This document shows, one piece after another, positions 19,001-29,971 of a stretch of DNA of 64,000 nt (positions are counted from its first letter, which is position 1; each line of letters starts with the position of its first letter). The stretch covers positions 28,218,364 to 28,282,363 of the forward strand of contig NC_092096.1 in the NCBI RefSeq assembly GCF_045679555.1, read 5' to 3'. This stretch comes from Salvelinus alpinus (taxonomy: Eukaryota; Chordata; Actinopteri; Salmoniformes; Salmonidae). The translations under genes and the position numbers were made by a program. A model generated the notes under the pieces. That model made no database searches and had not been told where the DNA came from. It saw nothing but the letters and a program-made list of their open reading frames with translations.

Positions 19001-22000
19001 ACAGAATCATTAGATAATTTGTTTTGGTACTGTCCATATGTGGCTTGTTTTTGGTCACCGGTTCAGGAATGGCTGAAGAATTGCAACATTTACTTGGAGC
19101 TAAGTCTGCAAATAGCACTGATGGGTGATTTGAAAAGTCATTGACAATCAATTAATATAATAATAATTTTAGCAATTTTTTAAAATTTAATTTACAATCT
19201 GTACAAACTATGAGAATAGAAAGGTTCAGAACTTTTGTGAAACATAGCACAGTTGAAAAATATATGGCTAATAGAAAAAACTGGATGGTGTTCAGAGATA
19301 GATGGGAGGGGTTGAGGGAAACTTGTCTAAATTAGACTGTGCCGGATAATGATGTGTCTCTAGCTGGTTATAATGTTTTGGATCTGACAGAGGTGGAGGT
19401 GTCGCCATATTTACAAAGGACAACTTAAATGTTTCTGTATCTCTCACTACCTCTGTCCCTAAGCAATTTGAATGTCTAGTTCTAAATGTGGCCCTTGGTG
19501 ATAATGCCCAATTTATGCTAGTTAGAATTTATAGTCCTAATCAGAATAGAAAGAGGAGTGGAAGGCCCCGGTGCACAACTGAGCAAGGAGACAAGTACAG
19601 TAGTGTCTAGTTTGAGAAACAGATGCCTCAAAAACAGCTCTAGTGGACATTCCTGCAGTCAGCATGCCAATTGTATGCTCCCTTAACTTGAGACATCTGT
19701 GGCATTGTGCGGTGTGACAAAACTGCACATTTTAGAGTGGCCTTTTATTGTCCTCAGCACAAGGTACACATGTGTAATAATCATACTGTTTAATCAGCTT
19801 CTTGATATGCCACACCTGTCAGGTGGATATTTTTGTTCAGTATAGTATACCTTTTTTCAAGGATGAGTGATGACAAGAGAATCATCCAGCCTTTTGGGTA
19901 TCTCACTACACCCCCATATGTCATGTCTTGAAATATGCAGACGGATTAACAGACATAGCACTGTTTCAGCAGCTATACTTGTCTAGATGATGTGCTATAT
20001 TGTTTACACCATAACAATCATTGTGCTGCCTTATTGACCTGTCAAAAGTATTTGATACTGCTGACCATTTCTTACTTGTACAAAGGTTGTGTGAAATATG
20101 TTAGATCAGGCATCTTGCAGTTGGTTCAATAACTATCTAATGGAGAGGACACAACTTGTACTGACGGTATCAAATCTAGCTTCCTCAATATTATTTAAGG
20201 TATGCCGCAGGGGTCGATTTTTGGCCCTGTTCTCTTCACTATTTCTATACATAATATTGGTCTATCTGTTAAAACCTGTAACATTCATCTCTATGTGGAT
20301 GATACAGTTATTTACTCCTGTTCCCCCTCTTAAGAGCAGGCCATTCATAACCTTCAGCATGGTTTTGACTCTATTCAAAAATTGCTTACTGATCTAAACT
20401 AGTGCTAAATACTAATAAAACCAAGTTTATGTTGGTCTCCAGGTCTCGTAATATTAACTTTGAGGACCTACATATTTGCACATTGACTACAGGAAAAGGA
20501 GGACCGAGCACGCCCCCATTCTCATCGACGGGGCTGTAGTGGAGCAGGTTGAGAGCTTCAAGTTCCTTGGTGTCCACATCAACAACAAACTAGAATGGTC
20601 CAAACACACCAAGACAGTCGTGAAGAGGGCACCACAAAGCCTATTCCCCATCAGGAAACTAAAAAGATTTGGCATGGGTCCTGAGATCCTCAAAAGGTTC
20701 TACAGCTGCAACATCGAGAGCATCCTGACTGGTTGCATCACTGCCTGGTACGGCAATTGCTCAGCCTCTGACCGCAAGGCACTACAGAGGGTAGTGCGTA
20801 CGGCCCAGTACATCACCGGGGCTAAGCTGCCTGCCATCCAGGACCTCTACACCAGGTGGTGTCAGAGGAAGGCCCTAAAAATTGTCAAAGACCCTAGCCA
20901 CCCCAGTCATAGACTGTTCTCTCTACTACCGCATGGCAAGCGGTACCGGAGTGCCAAGTCTAGGACAAAAAGGCTTCAACAGTTTTTACCCAAGCCATAA
21001 GACTCCTAATTTCATTGTGAGCCCCCCCCCGGCAACCTCTCTTTTACACTGCTGCTGCTCTCCGTTTATCAAATATGCATAGTCACTTTAACCATATCTA
21101 CATGTACATACTACCTCAATCAGCCTGACTAACCGGTGTCTGTATGTAGCCTCGCTACTTTTATAGCCTCGCTACTGTATACAGCCTGTCTTTTTACTGT
21201 TGTTTTTATTTCTTTACCTACCTATTATTCACCTAATACCTTTTTTGCACTATTGGCTAGAGCCTGTAAGTAAGCATTTACACCAGTTGAATTCGGCACA
21301 CGTGACAAATAAACTTTGATTTGATTGAAGTTAGCCCAAATTGAACAAGTCCTCCATTATAAGTGCTTGGGTGTTTGGATTGATAAGCTGTCTTTTAAAA
21401 ACACACATTGACAAACTGACAAGAAAGTTGAGAATTAACATTGGTTTCTTTTATAGAAATCAATCCTGCCTCACTTTGGAAAGTAGAAGGAAGATTGTTC
21501 AAGCAACGCTTCTCCCAGTACTTGATTATGGTGATGTAATCTACATGCATGTGGCAGCCTCTGCTTTAAAACCTTTAGATTCAAACTAGCATTCAGCACT
21601 TTGCTTTATCACTGGGGACAATGTTCCGTACACATCACTGCATTGTGTATAGTTCTGTTGGCTGGGAGTCTCTAACTACCAGAAGGGTCCAGCACTGGCT
21701 ACTTTTTGTACATAAAGCGGTTCTTCAGAGACTCCCCCCACTATATCAGCTCACATATTAACTGAAGATCCAGCTCATGGAATAGACTCACTGTTAGACT
21801 AGACTCACTGCTCTCCATTGGACAGCTTAGATGGAGTTTAAGGGAGGTGATGTGAGAATTGTGTTTGTTTTGATTAATCCTGTTTTATTTCTTGTATTGA
21901 TATTATTTATTGTATGTTAATGTTCACAGGGATCCCTTTCAAATTAGACCCTGGTCTCAATGGTGACCCACCCTGTAGAAATAAAAGTTGAATAAAAAAA

Positions 22001-23464
22001 ATACAAAACATGACAAAGTATGTGGACATCTGCTCGTCGAACATCTCATTCCAAAATCATGGGCATTAACATGGAGTTGGTCCCCCATTTGCTACTATAA
22101 CAGCCTCCACTCTTCTGGGAAGGCTTTCCACTAGATGTTGGAACATTGCTGCAGGGACTTGCTTCCATTCAGCCACAAGAGCATTTGTCAGGTGGGCACT
22201 GATGTTGGGCGATTAGGTCTGGCTCGGAGTCTGCATCCCAATTAATCACAAAGGTGTTTGATGGGGTTGGAGTCAGGGCTCTGTGTAGGCCAGTTAAGTT
22301 CTTCCACATCGATTTTGACAAACCATTTCTGTATGGACCTGGCTTTGTGCACGGCGGCATTGTCATGCTGAAACATGAAAAGGGCCTTCCCCAAACTCTT
22401 GCCACAAATTTCGAAGCACAGAATCGTCTAGAATGTCATTGTATACTGTAGCGTTAAGATTTCCCTTCACTGGAACTAAGGTGCATAGGCCAAACCGTGA
22501 AAAACAGCCCCAGACCATTATTCCTCCTCTACCTAACTTTACAGTTGGCACTATGCATTTGGGTAGGTAGCGCTCTCCTAGCATCTGCCAAACCCAGATG
22601 TCTGTCGGACTGCCAGATGGTGAAGTATAATTAATCACTCCAGAGAACGCGTTTCCACTGCTCCATAGTCCAATTGCGGCGAGCTTTACACCACTCCAGC
22701 AGACGCTTGACATTGAGCATGGTGATCTTAGGCTTGTGTGCGGCTGCTCGGCAATGGAAACCCATTTCATGAAGCTCCAGACAAACAGTTCTTGTGCTGA
22801 CGTTGCTTCCAGAGGCAGTTTATTACTCGGTAGTGAGTGTTGCAACTGAGTACAGAGGATTTTTTGCAGCTGGCGGTCCCGTTCTGTGAACTTTTTCCGG
22901 CTGAGCCGTTGTTGCTCCTAGACGTTTCCACTTCACAATAACAGTACTTACAGTTGACCGGGGCAGCTCTAGCAGGGCAGATATGACAAACTGACTTGTG
23001 CCAAGTTGAATGTCACTGAGCACTTCAGTAAGGCCATTCCACTGCCAATGTTTGTCTATGGAAATTGCATGGCTGTGTGCTCGATTTACTTTTGTGTCCA
23101 CATACTTTTGTATATATAGTGTACTTCTCAGTCTCAGGTACACAGTAGCGATTCACTCAGCCATTAACAAAAAAAATGTATTACCCTAGCCAAGATTTTT
23201 GTGGATTGAAAGATAAACCAGAAAAACAAGATTACCTCCACAACACAATACTGGTCCAATGGAATCTCTCCCTTCTTGTCTTTCAGGTCCTCGCTGGCGT
23301 AGTAGGCCATGAAGGATGGCCTGAGTACAAACCAACGCTCCATCCAGTTCCTGCGCACATGTCCCTTTTTCCACATGTAACCCTGCGAGAGAGAGACAGA
23401 CCGAGAGAGAGGGAGAGAGAGGGATCAATCATTGTCCCTGTAATGTGAATTTCATTCAGCGCAA

Positions 23465-23505
<41 letters not shown>

Positions 23506-26500
23506 AACAGCCCACACACACAGCCCCACATCCATACAGTCCCACCAACTCACCCTCTTGAGGACGTTGTGGTACATCTCAAAGAAGACCTGGTCCAGAG
23601 CCAGACTGAAGGCACCCGCATTGCTGACCCTCAGCAGCCTCCCGGCGCCCATGTGATCCAGGAACACCCACACCGACATGACCTCCTCCTGGACAGAGGC
23701 ATTTTGGGATAGCAGGTCCTCCAGGGGCTTGCCATCCCACTCCTGGTTCATCGCAGTGGAGATTTTCTTCATCAGGTACTCCACCTGCGTGTGTGTGTGC
23801 GTGCGTACAAGTCAGAAAAGATCTTTATCCTTCTATGGGCGAATTTGCTGGGACCCATATTCAGAAAGTTATCTAGTAAAGGGATAATGCTGTGGTCAGC
23901 AAGTTGCAACACATCTTCATAAAGCCTGCAGATGTTATCAACAGGAAACTAAACCTCCCTCCTATTGGTTTATTCTACTCTGACTTCCTGCTTAGGGGGA
24001 GGAGAACAGGAAGTAAGGACCTAGAGTAGAGATATTTTAGAAAATGCACCGGAGGATTGTGGCACCATAATTGAGGAGGACGGGCTCGTTCCAGCCATTA
24101 TTATGAGCCGTCCTCCCCTCAGCAGCCTCCACTGAGCAAGGGGCTAATCGATAAACATACAGTTTGTATACTGCAAGCGTCAAAGCACACAGTGTAGTCA
24201 AAATGGCCACTGGACTGCATAACTACAACTATTCTCTTACTGTTTATATACAGTACGTGTGTCTATTAACCCTCTATTCTCCCTCCCTCTTTTTCAGATT
24301 AACTATTTCCTCTCTACCTGTACATCTCTTTTCTCTCTGAAAGATACTATTTGGCTTTATATTTAAATGTGCCAATGGAGGTCAGTCTCTCCCTGGCCCC
24401 CTCATCCCTCCAACCCCCTCACCTCCTGTGGAATCATGATGAGTGGGTAGTGGTCCTCCGAGAGCAGGTTGAAGAGACAGAAAAGTTTGAAGCAGTCTCT
24501 CAGGGAGCACAGCAGCCCCCCCTGGCCACTGGTAGGTCTGTAGTTTTTCTTCATGGTCATCATCCAGCACAGGTCGTCAAACGTCTCCTTGTCGTATGCA
24601 CCCTCTTTGACCTGGGTGCAGCACACCAGGGGTTCATTTGTTCATTAGTACTGGTAAAGAGTTTTAGATATTAAACGGATAGTTCACCCAAATGACATAT
24701 TGGTTTCTATACTCTGTAAGCAGTCTATGGACAAGGTAAGACAGCAATGCATGCTTCGGTTTTGCTCACAGGTTAAGGAAACCAATATGTAATTTTGGGT
24801 GAACTAAGATCAAGATCAAGTGCAATTCATCTCCTGAATGGACTGGAATTCACTCATCTCAATGTGAAAATCCTCAATTGAGTATGATGGGATGGTTACC
24901 TTGGCCAGTATGTATTTGTTGAGGTAGTTTACCTTGGCCAGTATGTATTTGTTGAGGTAGTTTACCTTGGCCAGTATGTATTTGTTGAGGTAGTTTACCT
25001 TGGCCAGTATGTATTTGTTGAGGTAGTTTACCTTGGCCAGTATGTATTTGTTGAGGTAGTTTACCTTGGCCGGTATGTATTTGTTGAGGTAGTTTACCTT
25101 GGCCGGTATGTATTTGTTGAGGTAGTTTACCTTGGCCGGTATGTATTTGTTGAGGTAGTTTACCTTGGCCGGTATGTATTTGTTGAGGTAGTTTACCTTG
25201 GCCGGTATGTATTTGTTGAGGTAGTTTACCTTGGCCGGTATGTATTTGTTGAGGTAGTTTACCTTGGCCGGTATGTATTTGTTGAGGTAGTTTACCTTGG
25301 CCGGTATGTATTTGTTGAGGTAGTTTACCTTGGCCGGTATGTATTTGTTGAGGTAGTTTACCTTGGCCGGTATGTATTTGTTGAGGTAGTTTACCTTGGC
25401 CGGTATGTATTTGTTGAGGTAGTTTACCTTGGCCGGTATGTATTTGTTGAGGTAGTTTACCTTGGCCGGTATGTATTTGTTGAGGTAGTTTACCTTGGCC
25501 GGTATGTATTTGTTGAGGTAGTTTACCTTGGCCGGTATGTATTTGTTGAGGTAGTTTACCTTGGCCGGTATGTATTTGTTGAGGTAGTTTACCTTGGCCG
25601 GTATGTATTTGTTGAGGTAGTTTACCTTGGCCGGTATGTATTTGTTGAGGTAGTTTACCTTGGCCGGTATGTATTTGTTGAGGTAGTTTACCTTGGCCGG
25701 TATGTATTTGTTGAGGTAGTTTACCTTGGCCGGTATGTATTTGTTGAGGTAGTTTACCTTGGCCGGTATGTATTTGTTGAGGTAGTTTACCTTGGCCGGT
25801 ATGTATTTGTTGAGGTAGTTTACCTTGGCCAGTATGTATTTGTTGAGGTAGTTTACCTTGGCCAGTATGTATTTGTTGAGGTAGTTTACCTTGGCCAGTA
25901 TGTATTTGTTGAGGTAGTTTACCTTGGCCAGTATGTATTTGTTGAGGTAGTTTACCTTGGCCAGTATGTATTTGTTGAGGTAGTTTACCTTGGCCAGTAT
26001 GTATTTGTTGAGGTAGTTTACCTTGGCCAGTATGTATTTGTTGAGGTAGTTTACCTTGGCCAGTATGTATTTGTTGAGGTAGTTTACCTTGGCCAGTATG
26101 TATTTGTTGAGGTAGTTTACCTTGGCCAGTATGTATTTGTTGAGGTAGTTTACCTTGGCCAGTATGTATTTGTTGAGGTAGTTTACCTTGGCCAGTATGT
26201 ATTTGTTGAGGTAGTTTACCTTGGCCAGTATGTATTTGTTGAGGTAGTTTACCTTGGCCAGTATGTATTTGTTGAGGTAGTTTACCTTGGCCGGTACGTA
26301 TTTGTTGAGGTAGTTTACCTTGGCCGGTACGTATTTGTTGAGGTAGTTTACCTTGGCCGGTACGTATTTGTTGAGGTAGTTTACCTTGGCCGGTACGTAT
26401 TTGTTGAGGTAGTTTACCTTGGCCGGTACGTATTTGTTGAGGTAGTTTACCTTGGCCAGTATGTATTTGTTAAGGTAGTTTACCTTGGCCAGTACGTATT

Positions 26501-28205
26501 TGTTGAGGTAGTTTACCTTGGCCAGTATGTATTTGTTGAGGTAGTTTACCTTGGCCAGTATGTATTTGTTAAGGTAGTTTACCTTGGCCAGTATGTATTT
26601 GTTGAGGTAGTTTACCTTGGCCAGTACGTATTTGTTGAGGTAGTTTACCTTGGCCAGTACGTATTTGTTGAGGTAGTTTACCTTGGCCAGTACGTATTTG
26701 TTGAGGTAGTTTACCTTGGCCAGTATGTATTTGTTGAGGTAGGGCATGTAGCCATGTTTTGACACCGGTCCATCGTCATCGTCTTGGAAGTGTTCCTCCA
26801 ATGCCACGGGGTCGTGAGGGATGTTAAACACCGTATACAGGTTGTGGGAGAGAACCTGCGACATGCACACACACAGACACAGAGAGAGAGTGAGAGAAAT
26901 GAAGAAAATGCCTGTGTCAAAGGGAGATTCTCAATTGGTTCGCTCAACTCTGTCCTCAGTTGTCCTCTCCTCACCTCCTTTTGAAAAAGCGAGGACACTC
27001 CTCCGTTTTAAACTAATTGACACTATCCTCAACCACTCTACAACTTAGCGGTTTCTGGGTCACCAAGGAGAGAGGACAGAGGATTCGAGGAGAGGATGGT
27101 CTTTTGGCCAAATGAGAATCTCCCAAAAATGACCCTTTAAATGTATAATGTTACTGTCAATATTACATCTACTATTCCTATATTTATATACAGTATGTAA
27201 GTGGTTACTGAAATAGTTCACAACTTCTAATCATCTCAAATCATATGAAAAAACAAAGCGGTCAATGATAAAAACCAAAGCAAGCAGTGTAAACAACATT
27301 GCAGGCCTCTGTTGACTGACACCCACACACCCACACACAGCCCCCTCGGTGTGAGCATGTCTGAACACCTGCCTGCTATTTCCTGGGATTCTCACCAAAG
27401 GGAGAACGCAACTTGTTTGAACTCGACAGGCCAGAGACTAAGTGAAGGGGAAGATGACTGGGGAAGATGTCTGAACACACAGCACCGTCTGTTTCTGTTG
27501 TACAGTAAACTCTGATATGTTGTCATGTGTACAGGTTGACTGCAGTAAAGGGAGAGGGCCAGTCCTGGACTTTGAAACGAGGGCATAGGTGACTATCGAC
27601 TGACTTTAATGCTCCCATTTCTGTGTGTAGGCTGCCGCTGTTGTGATAACTCACTGAAAGAGGGTTTCATAGATACACACTCATGAGGGTGCATCCATGT
27701 ATTAAAGACACCAATGTATCCAAATTGTGTGTGAGTGAGAATGTTTTCATGTGCATTTTTCTCATACTGAGCAGTATTCCTGCATGATCCATGCTAATTA
27801 TTATTTTTACTGGTGGACTGTTAACTTTATACATGGCATACATCCCTAGATTCAAGCAGAATAATGTATTATAGCCTAATATAATAACTTGTAAGAGGCT
27901 AACAATGTATTTTTTAGGCTATCTTGATCAGATCTTCAAACCTCAAAATGTTTGTTTATAAGGTTATCTAAACAAACGATTATGTGGATATTATTATGTG
28001 AATTGTAGGCTATGAGTAACAAGCTGGCGCCAGTGGCACAGAAGCAATTCAACGCCCATTTCATTATTATAAAGCTCAGCACTTGGAAATATTACACTTC
28101 AAATCTAACCTTCAGCTGGGACTTCGATACTTTGCCGCATTTCTCCATGTCCAGCGATGTGAACGCGTACCAGATGGACTTGAGCAGTTCGGATTGCAGT
28201 TCCAT
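16043..28205 (-). CDS. def6: DEF6/SWAP70-family guanine nucleotide exchange factor
   Basis: DEF6 (IBP/SLAT) is a Rho-family GEF acting below antigen receptors and on actin. Exons: 28205-28110, 26855-26715, 24611-24423, 23784-23554, 23382-23236, 18268-18160, 17975-17764, 17658-17551, 17407-17241, 16962-16761, 16474-16384, 16242-16043. Using the first donor of exon 2, the sum is 1893 nt, 630 aa (human DEF6, 631). Order: EF-hand-like N-terminus ([24 protein letters not shown]), PH domain ([17 protein letters not shown] ... [13 protein letters not shown]), Glu/Arg-rich coiled coil, then [16 protein letters not shown]. The sequence is nearer DEF6 than SWAP70 ([26 protein letters not shown]). All junctions are in phase. 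The oddity is exon 2: its 3' end and donor are amplified 55-fold (see the array at 24900-26714). Intron 5 (18269-23235) is packed with transposon remnants. Which fish def6 paralogue this is cannot be told here. Confidence 0.94.
18675..19340 (+). mobile_element. L1-like LINE fragment, ORF2 3' end
   Basis: Plus-strand decayed frames contain [17 protein letters not shown] and [16 protein letters not shown], the C-terminal motif of L1/Tx1-type ORF2 proteins. It is truncated and degenerate, inside def6 intron 5. Confidence 0.65.
19533..19848 (+). mobile_element. Tc1-like transposon remnant
   Basis: Internally deleted Tc1 copy: GAAAGAGGAGTGGAAGGCCC (transposase DNA-binding region) joins directly to a 3' part, TTAATCAGCTTCTTGATATG, and a terminal TTTTTGTTCAGTATAG. 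It interrupts the LINE around it. Confidence 0.7.
20483..21330 (+). mobile_element. LINE 3' fragment (RT C-terminus and tail)
   Basis: An open frame from about 20476 to 21000 carries [36 protein letters not shown] and [18 protein letters not shown], the C-terminal part of a fish non-LTR reverse transcriptase (L2/Rex1-like; clade not certain). It is followed by a 3' tail ending in AAATAAACTTTGATTTGATT. This 5'-truncated copy inserted into an older LINE. Confidence 0.75.
22009..23124 (-). mobile_element. Tc1-like transposon, degenerate
   Basis: Inverted ends share AAGTATGTGGACA (left) and TGTCCACATACTTTTG (right). Minus-strand fragments in three frames give transposase segments: DNA-binding [34 protein letters not shown] and FQHDN-type [12 protein letters not shown]. 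At least two frameshifts make it inactive. It lies at the 3' side of the LINE stack in def6 intron 5. Confidence 0.8.
23467..23500. repeat. (CA)n microsatellite in def6 intron 4
   Basis: About 12-17 CA units within the 170-nt intron between the 23784-23554 and 23382-23236 exons of def6. Confidence 0.85.
24051..24137. repeat. Truncated CAGTGGAGGCTGCTGA-type repeat
   Basis: Reverse-oriented relative of the repeat at 2705-2872. It ends in CCCCTCAGCAGCCTCCACTG and contains TTATTATGAGCCGTCCTCC. It lies in def6 intron 3. Confidence 0.65.
24672..24806. repeat. Hairpin MITE-like repeat
   Basis: Inverted ends GGATAGTTCACCCAAATGAC and ATTTTGGGTGAACT, the same family as the short copy at 424-490. It sits just downstream (in def6 orientation) of the donor array. 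Confidence 0.65.
24900..26714 (-). repeat. def6: 33-bp coding/splice-donor minisatellite in def6, 55 units
   Basis: In def6 orientation each unit begins GTAAAC, continues CTACCTCAACAAATAC and ends GGCCAAG, so every boundary reads AAG|GTAAAC, a good 5' splice site. The span is exactly 55 x 33 = 1815 bp between the first donor (exon end 26715) and the last (exon end 24900, followed by GTAACC). Units encode [11 protein letters not shown] or variants with V for I and P for L. Variants fall in blocks: 8 mixed IL/VL units nearest the exon, 5 VP, about 14 IL, about 23 IP, then 5 IL. The parent segment is the end of exon 2 ([10 protein letters not shown]). Reading never meets a stop. CTACCTCA is in all but two units. 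Confidence 0.97.
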
Positions 28206-29970
28206 TGTGGAGACAGACGTATTTGCGTCTACATTCCGAAGCGAGCGGAGTTGTGCACAGCACAGTGATATCAGTATTGTAAACTGAAGTGGAAGCACTT
28301 AACGAGAAGGCGAACAGGACATGTTAAGAAAAGGGGTGGAGAAGAGAGGAAAAATTATGTAACCAAAGTAAAATACTACCTACCTTATAAACCTATAATT
28401 ATGTTTTAGGTCACTCAAAGTTAAAACTTCGAAAGACTTTGGAAAACTCTGGCATCCTTGTAAATGATTGACCTCTCTTTCAAGTGGGTGGTGGTAAATT
28501 ACCCCCAGCTCTTGGTTGATGTCATTGATATACATACGCGATATGCGACTTTTCCCCAACGCAGTTAAGACAAAACCACACCCCGTTTTTCAGAGAGGCG
28601 TTCTACTACGCTCCCACTGGCAAGCTAGTGTTGTATGAAGTTATATTATCAATAGTAGTCTATTATCAGGTAAAATCATATGCTTACAATTCATAATTTC
28701 TCAAATATGTATTAGCTAATCATTCAGTCGAATAAGCAATGCTACAACCATTGAATCTGTCTTTGAGCGTTAAGGGATGTTAATGGCTAGTTTGGCCCAC
28801 TACATTATGTTATTATATTTTTCAATCTTGAAATACAAGGGTAAATGTTATTAAACAGTGACTGACATTTCGCGCTTCGTGATATTCACTTCCGGACTTG
28901 GAGAGCGCTCAAGGCTTTGTAGAACACCGGTTATTCAGAATAACTTGGCGTGGTTTTGGCTTAACTGCGTCGGGAAAAAGAAAGACGTAGTCGGCGTTAT
29001 CACCCACCACGCTTACATCCCCCAGCAGCCACTCTGGGTTTGAGTCACACTCTCATACGTCCACAAACTCACAAGTTGTTTCCTTAAAAGCCCGCTCTAC
29101 CGTACACCTTGCCAGTCCAAATAAAATATTTAAATATTGATAGTTTATTTGACTTTGACCGCGACGTACGCGGACAGAAAGACGCATCGATCTCAGTTAA
29201 AGCATCCGCGCGAGCGAAACAGCGCCCCGCTGTCTCAGTATGTGTAGACCATGTATCTGATGCTGTCTGGACCAAAAGAGAATAACATGTCATACTAGTT
29301 CTGTCCAGCCATCGTCAGATACATGGGCTACTCATAGAGGGGCACTGTTTTACTCGCTCGAATGCTTTCTCCGCAAACATAGTTTCAGCAGAAAGGAAGA
29401 AGCGAAGCGAGAGGGCTCACTCTCGCCAAAATCTGTCCAGAGTAAGACAATGCGTTTTTATGGGCATAATATGCAGACATAAGATAATCGGCTGTCTTCC
29501 CCCCTTTGGGACAAAGACTACCATTGTTAGGGCGGAGACAGCAGCGTCTCGTCATTATATACAGATCTCTTGTTTCAGCCTCTTGCGAAATGGAAAGGAA
29601 GGTTAGCGGGTGCACAGTCACTGTTAGGATGCTGGATTCCCCTAAAGTAAATTGAGCTTTCGCCAAAATTATATAATTACTCCTGTCTAAATAAAATCAT
29701 TCGAAATATTTCACCAGGGAGGATGAGGATCATTAGCCTCTTTTTTTCTTTTCTTTTTAAATAGCTGTGGACAGAGGGGTGTCCGGGGTGGCACCCTGGG
29801 TGTCACCCCAAAATTCCATTCGCTACTGCCAGTTTGATGCTGATTGACATCTAATTTCACCTCTTGTTGAAAGAAGCATTTATTTTGACATTCGGCGGCT
29901 CCATGAGCTCTTTTCGTGATTGGCGAAAGCATCATATTTGAAGTAAATTTTAAGGTTTAGCATCGGGTTT
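28206..29970. other. def6 upstream region and intergenic sequence
   Basis: 28206-28320 should contain the def6 5' UTR and proximal promoter. Further up are scattered CpGs near 28860-29230 but no gene or repeat I can name. Confidence 0.35.
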
Positions 29971-29971
29971 A

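Larger units (their letters stand above)
19345..21995 (+). mobile_element. L2/Rex-like LINE, interrupted by two later insertions
   Basis: Plus-strand pieces of one element in order. 19345-19530 has endonuclease-like [16 protein letters not shown]. 19850-20482 is reverse-transcriptase core with [26 protein letters not shown] and [10 protein letters not shown]. 21333-21995 is the C-terminal RT region ([29 protein letters not shown]), ending in a tail with AATAAAAGTTGAATAAA. A Tc1 remnant (19533-19848) and a second LINE fragment (20483-21330) split it. Many stops show it is dead. Confidence 0.7.

Noticed and set aside
24900-26714. CRISPR-like array of 33-bp repeats
   Set aside because: Units are directly contiguous with no spacers, and the setting is a vertebrate gene.
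24816-26870. A 684-codon open frame of 11-residue repeats as a stand-alone protein gene
   Set aside because: It is def6 exon 2 read through its donor array; upstream it starts within the exon acceptor region. It is described as part of def6 instead.
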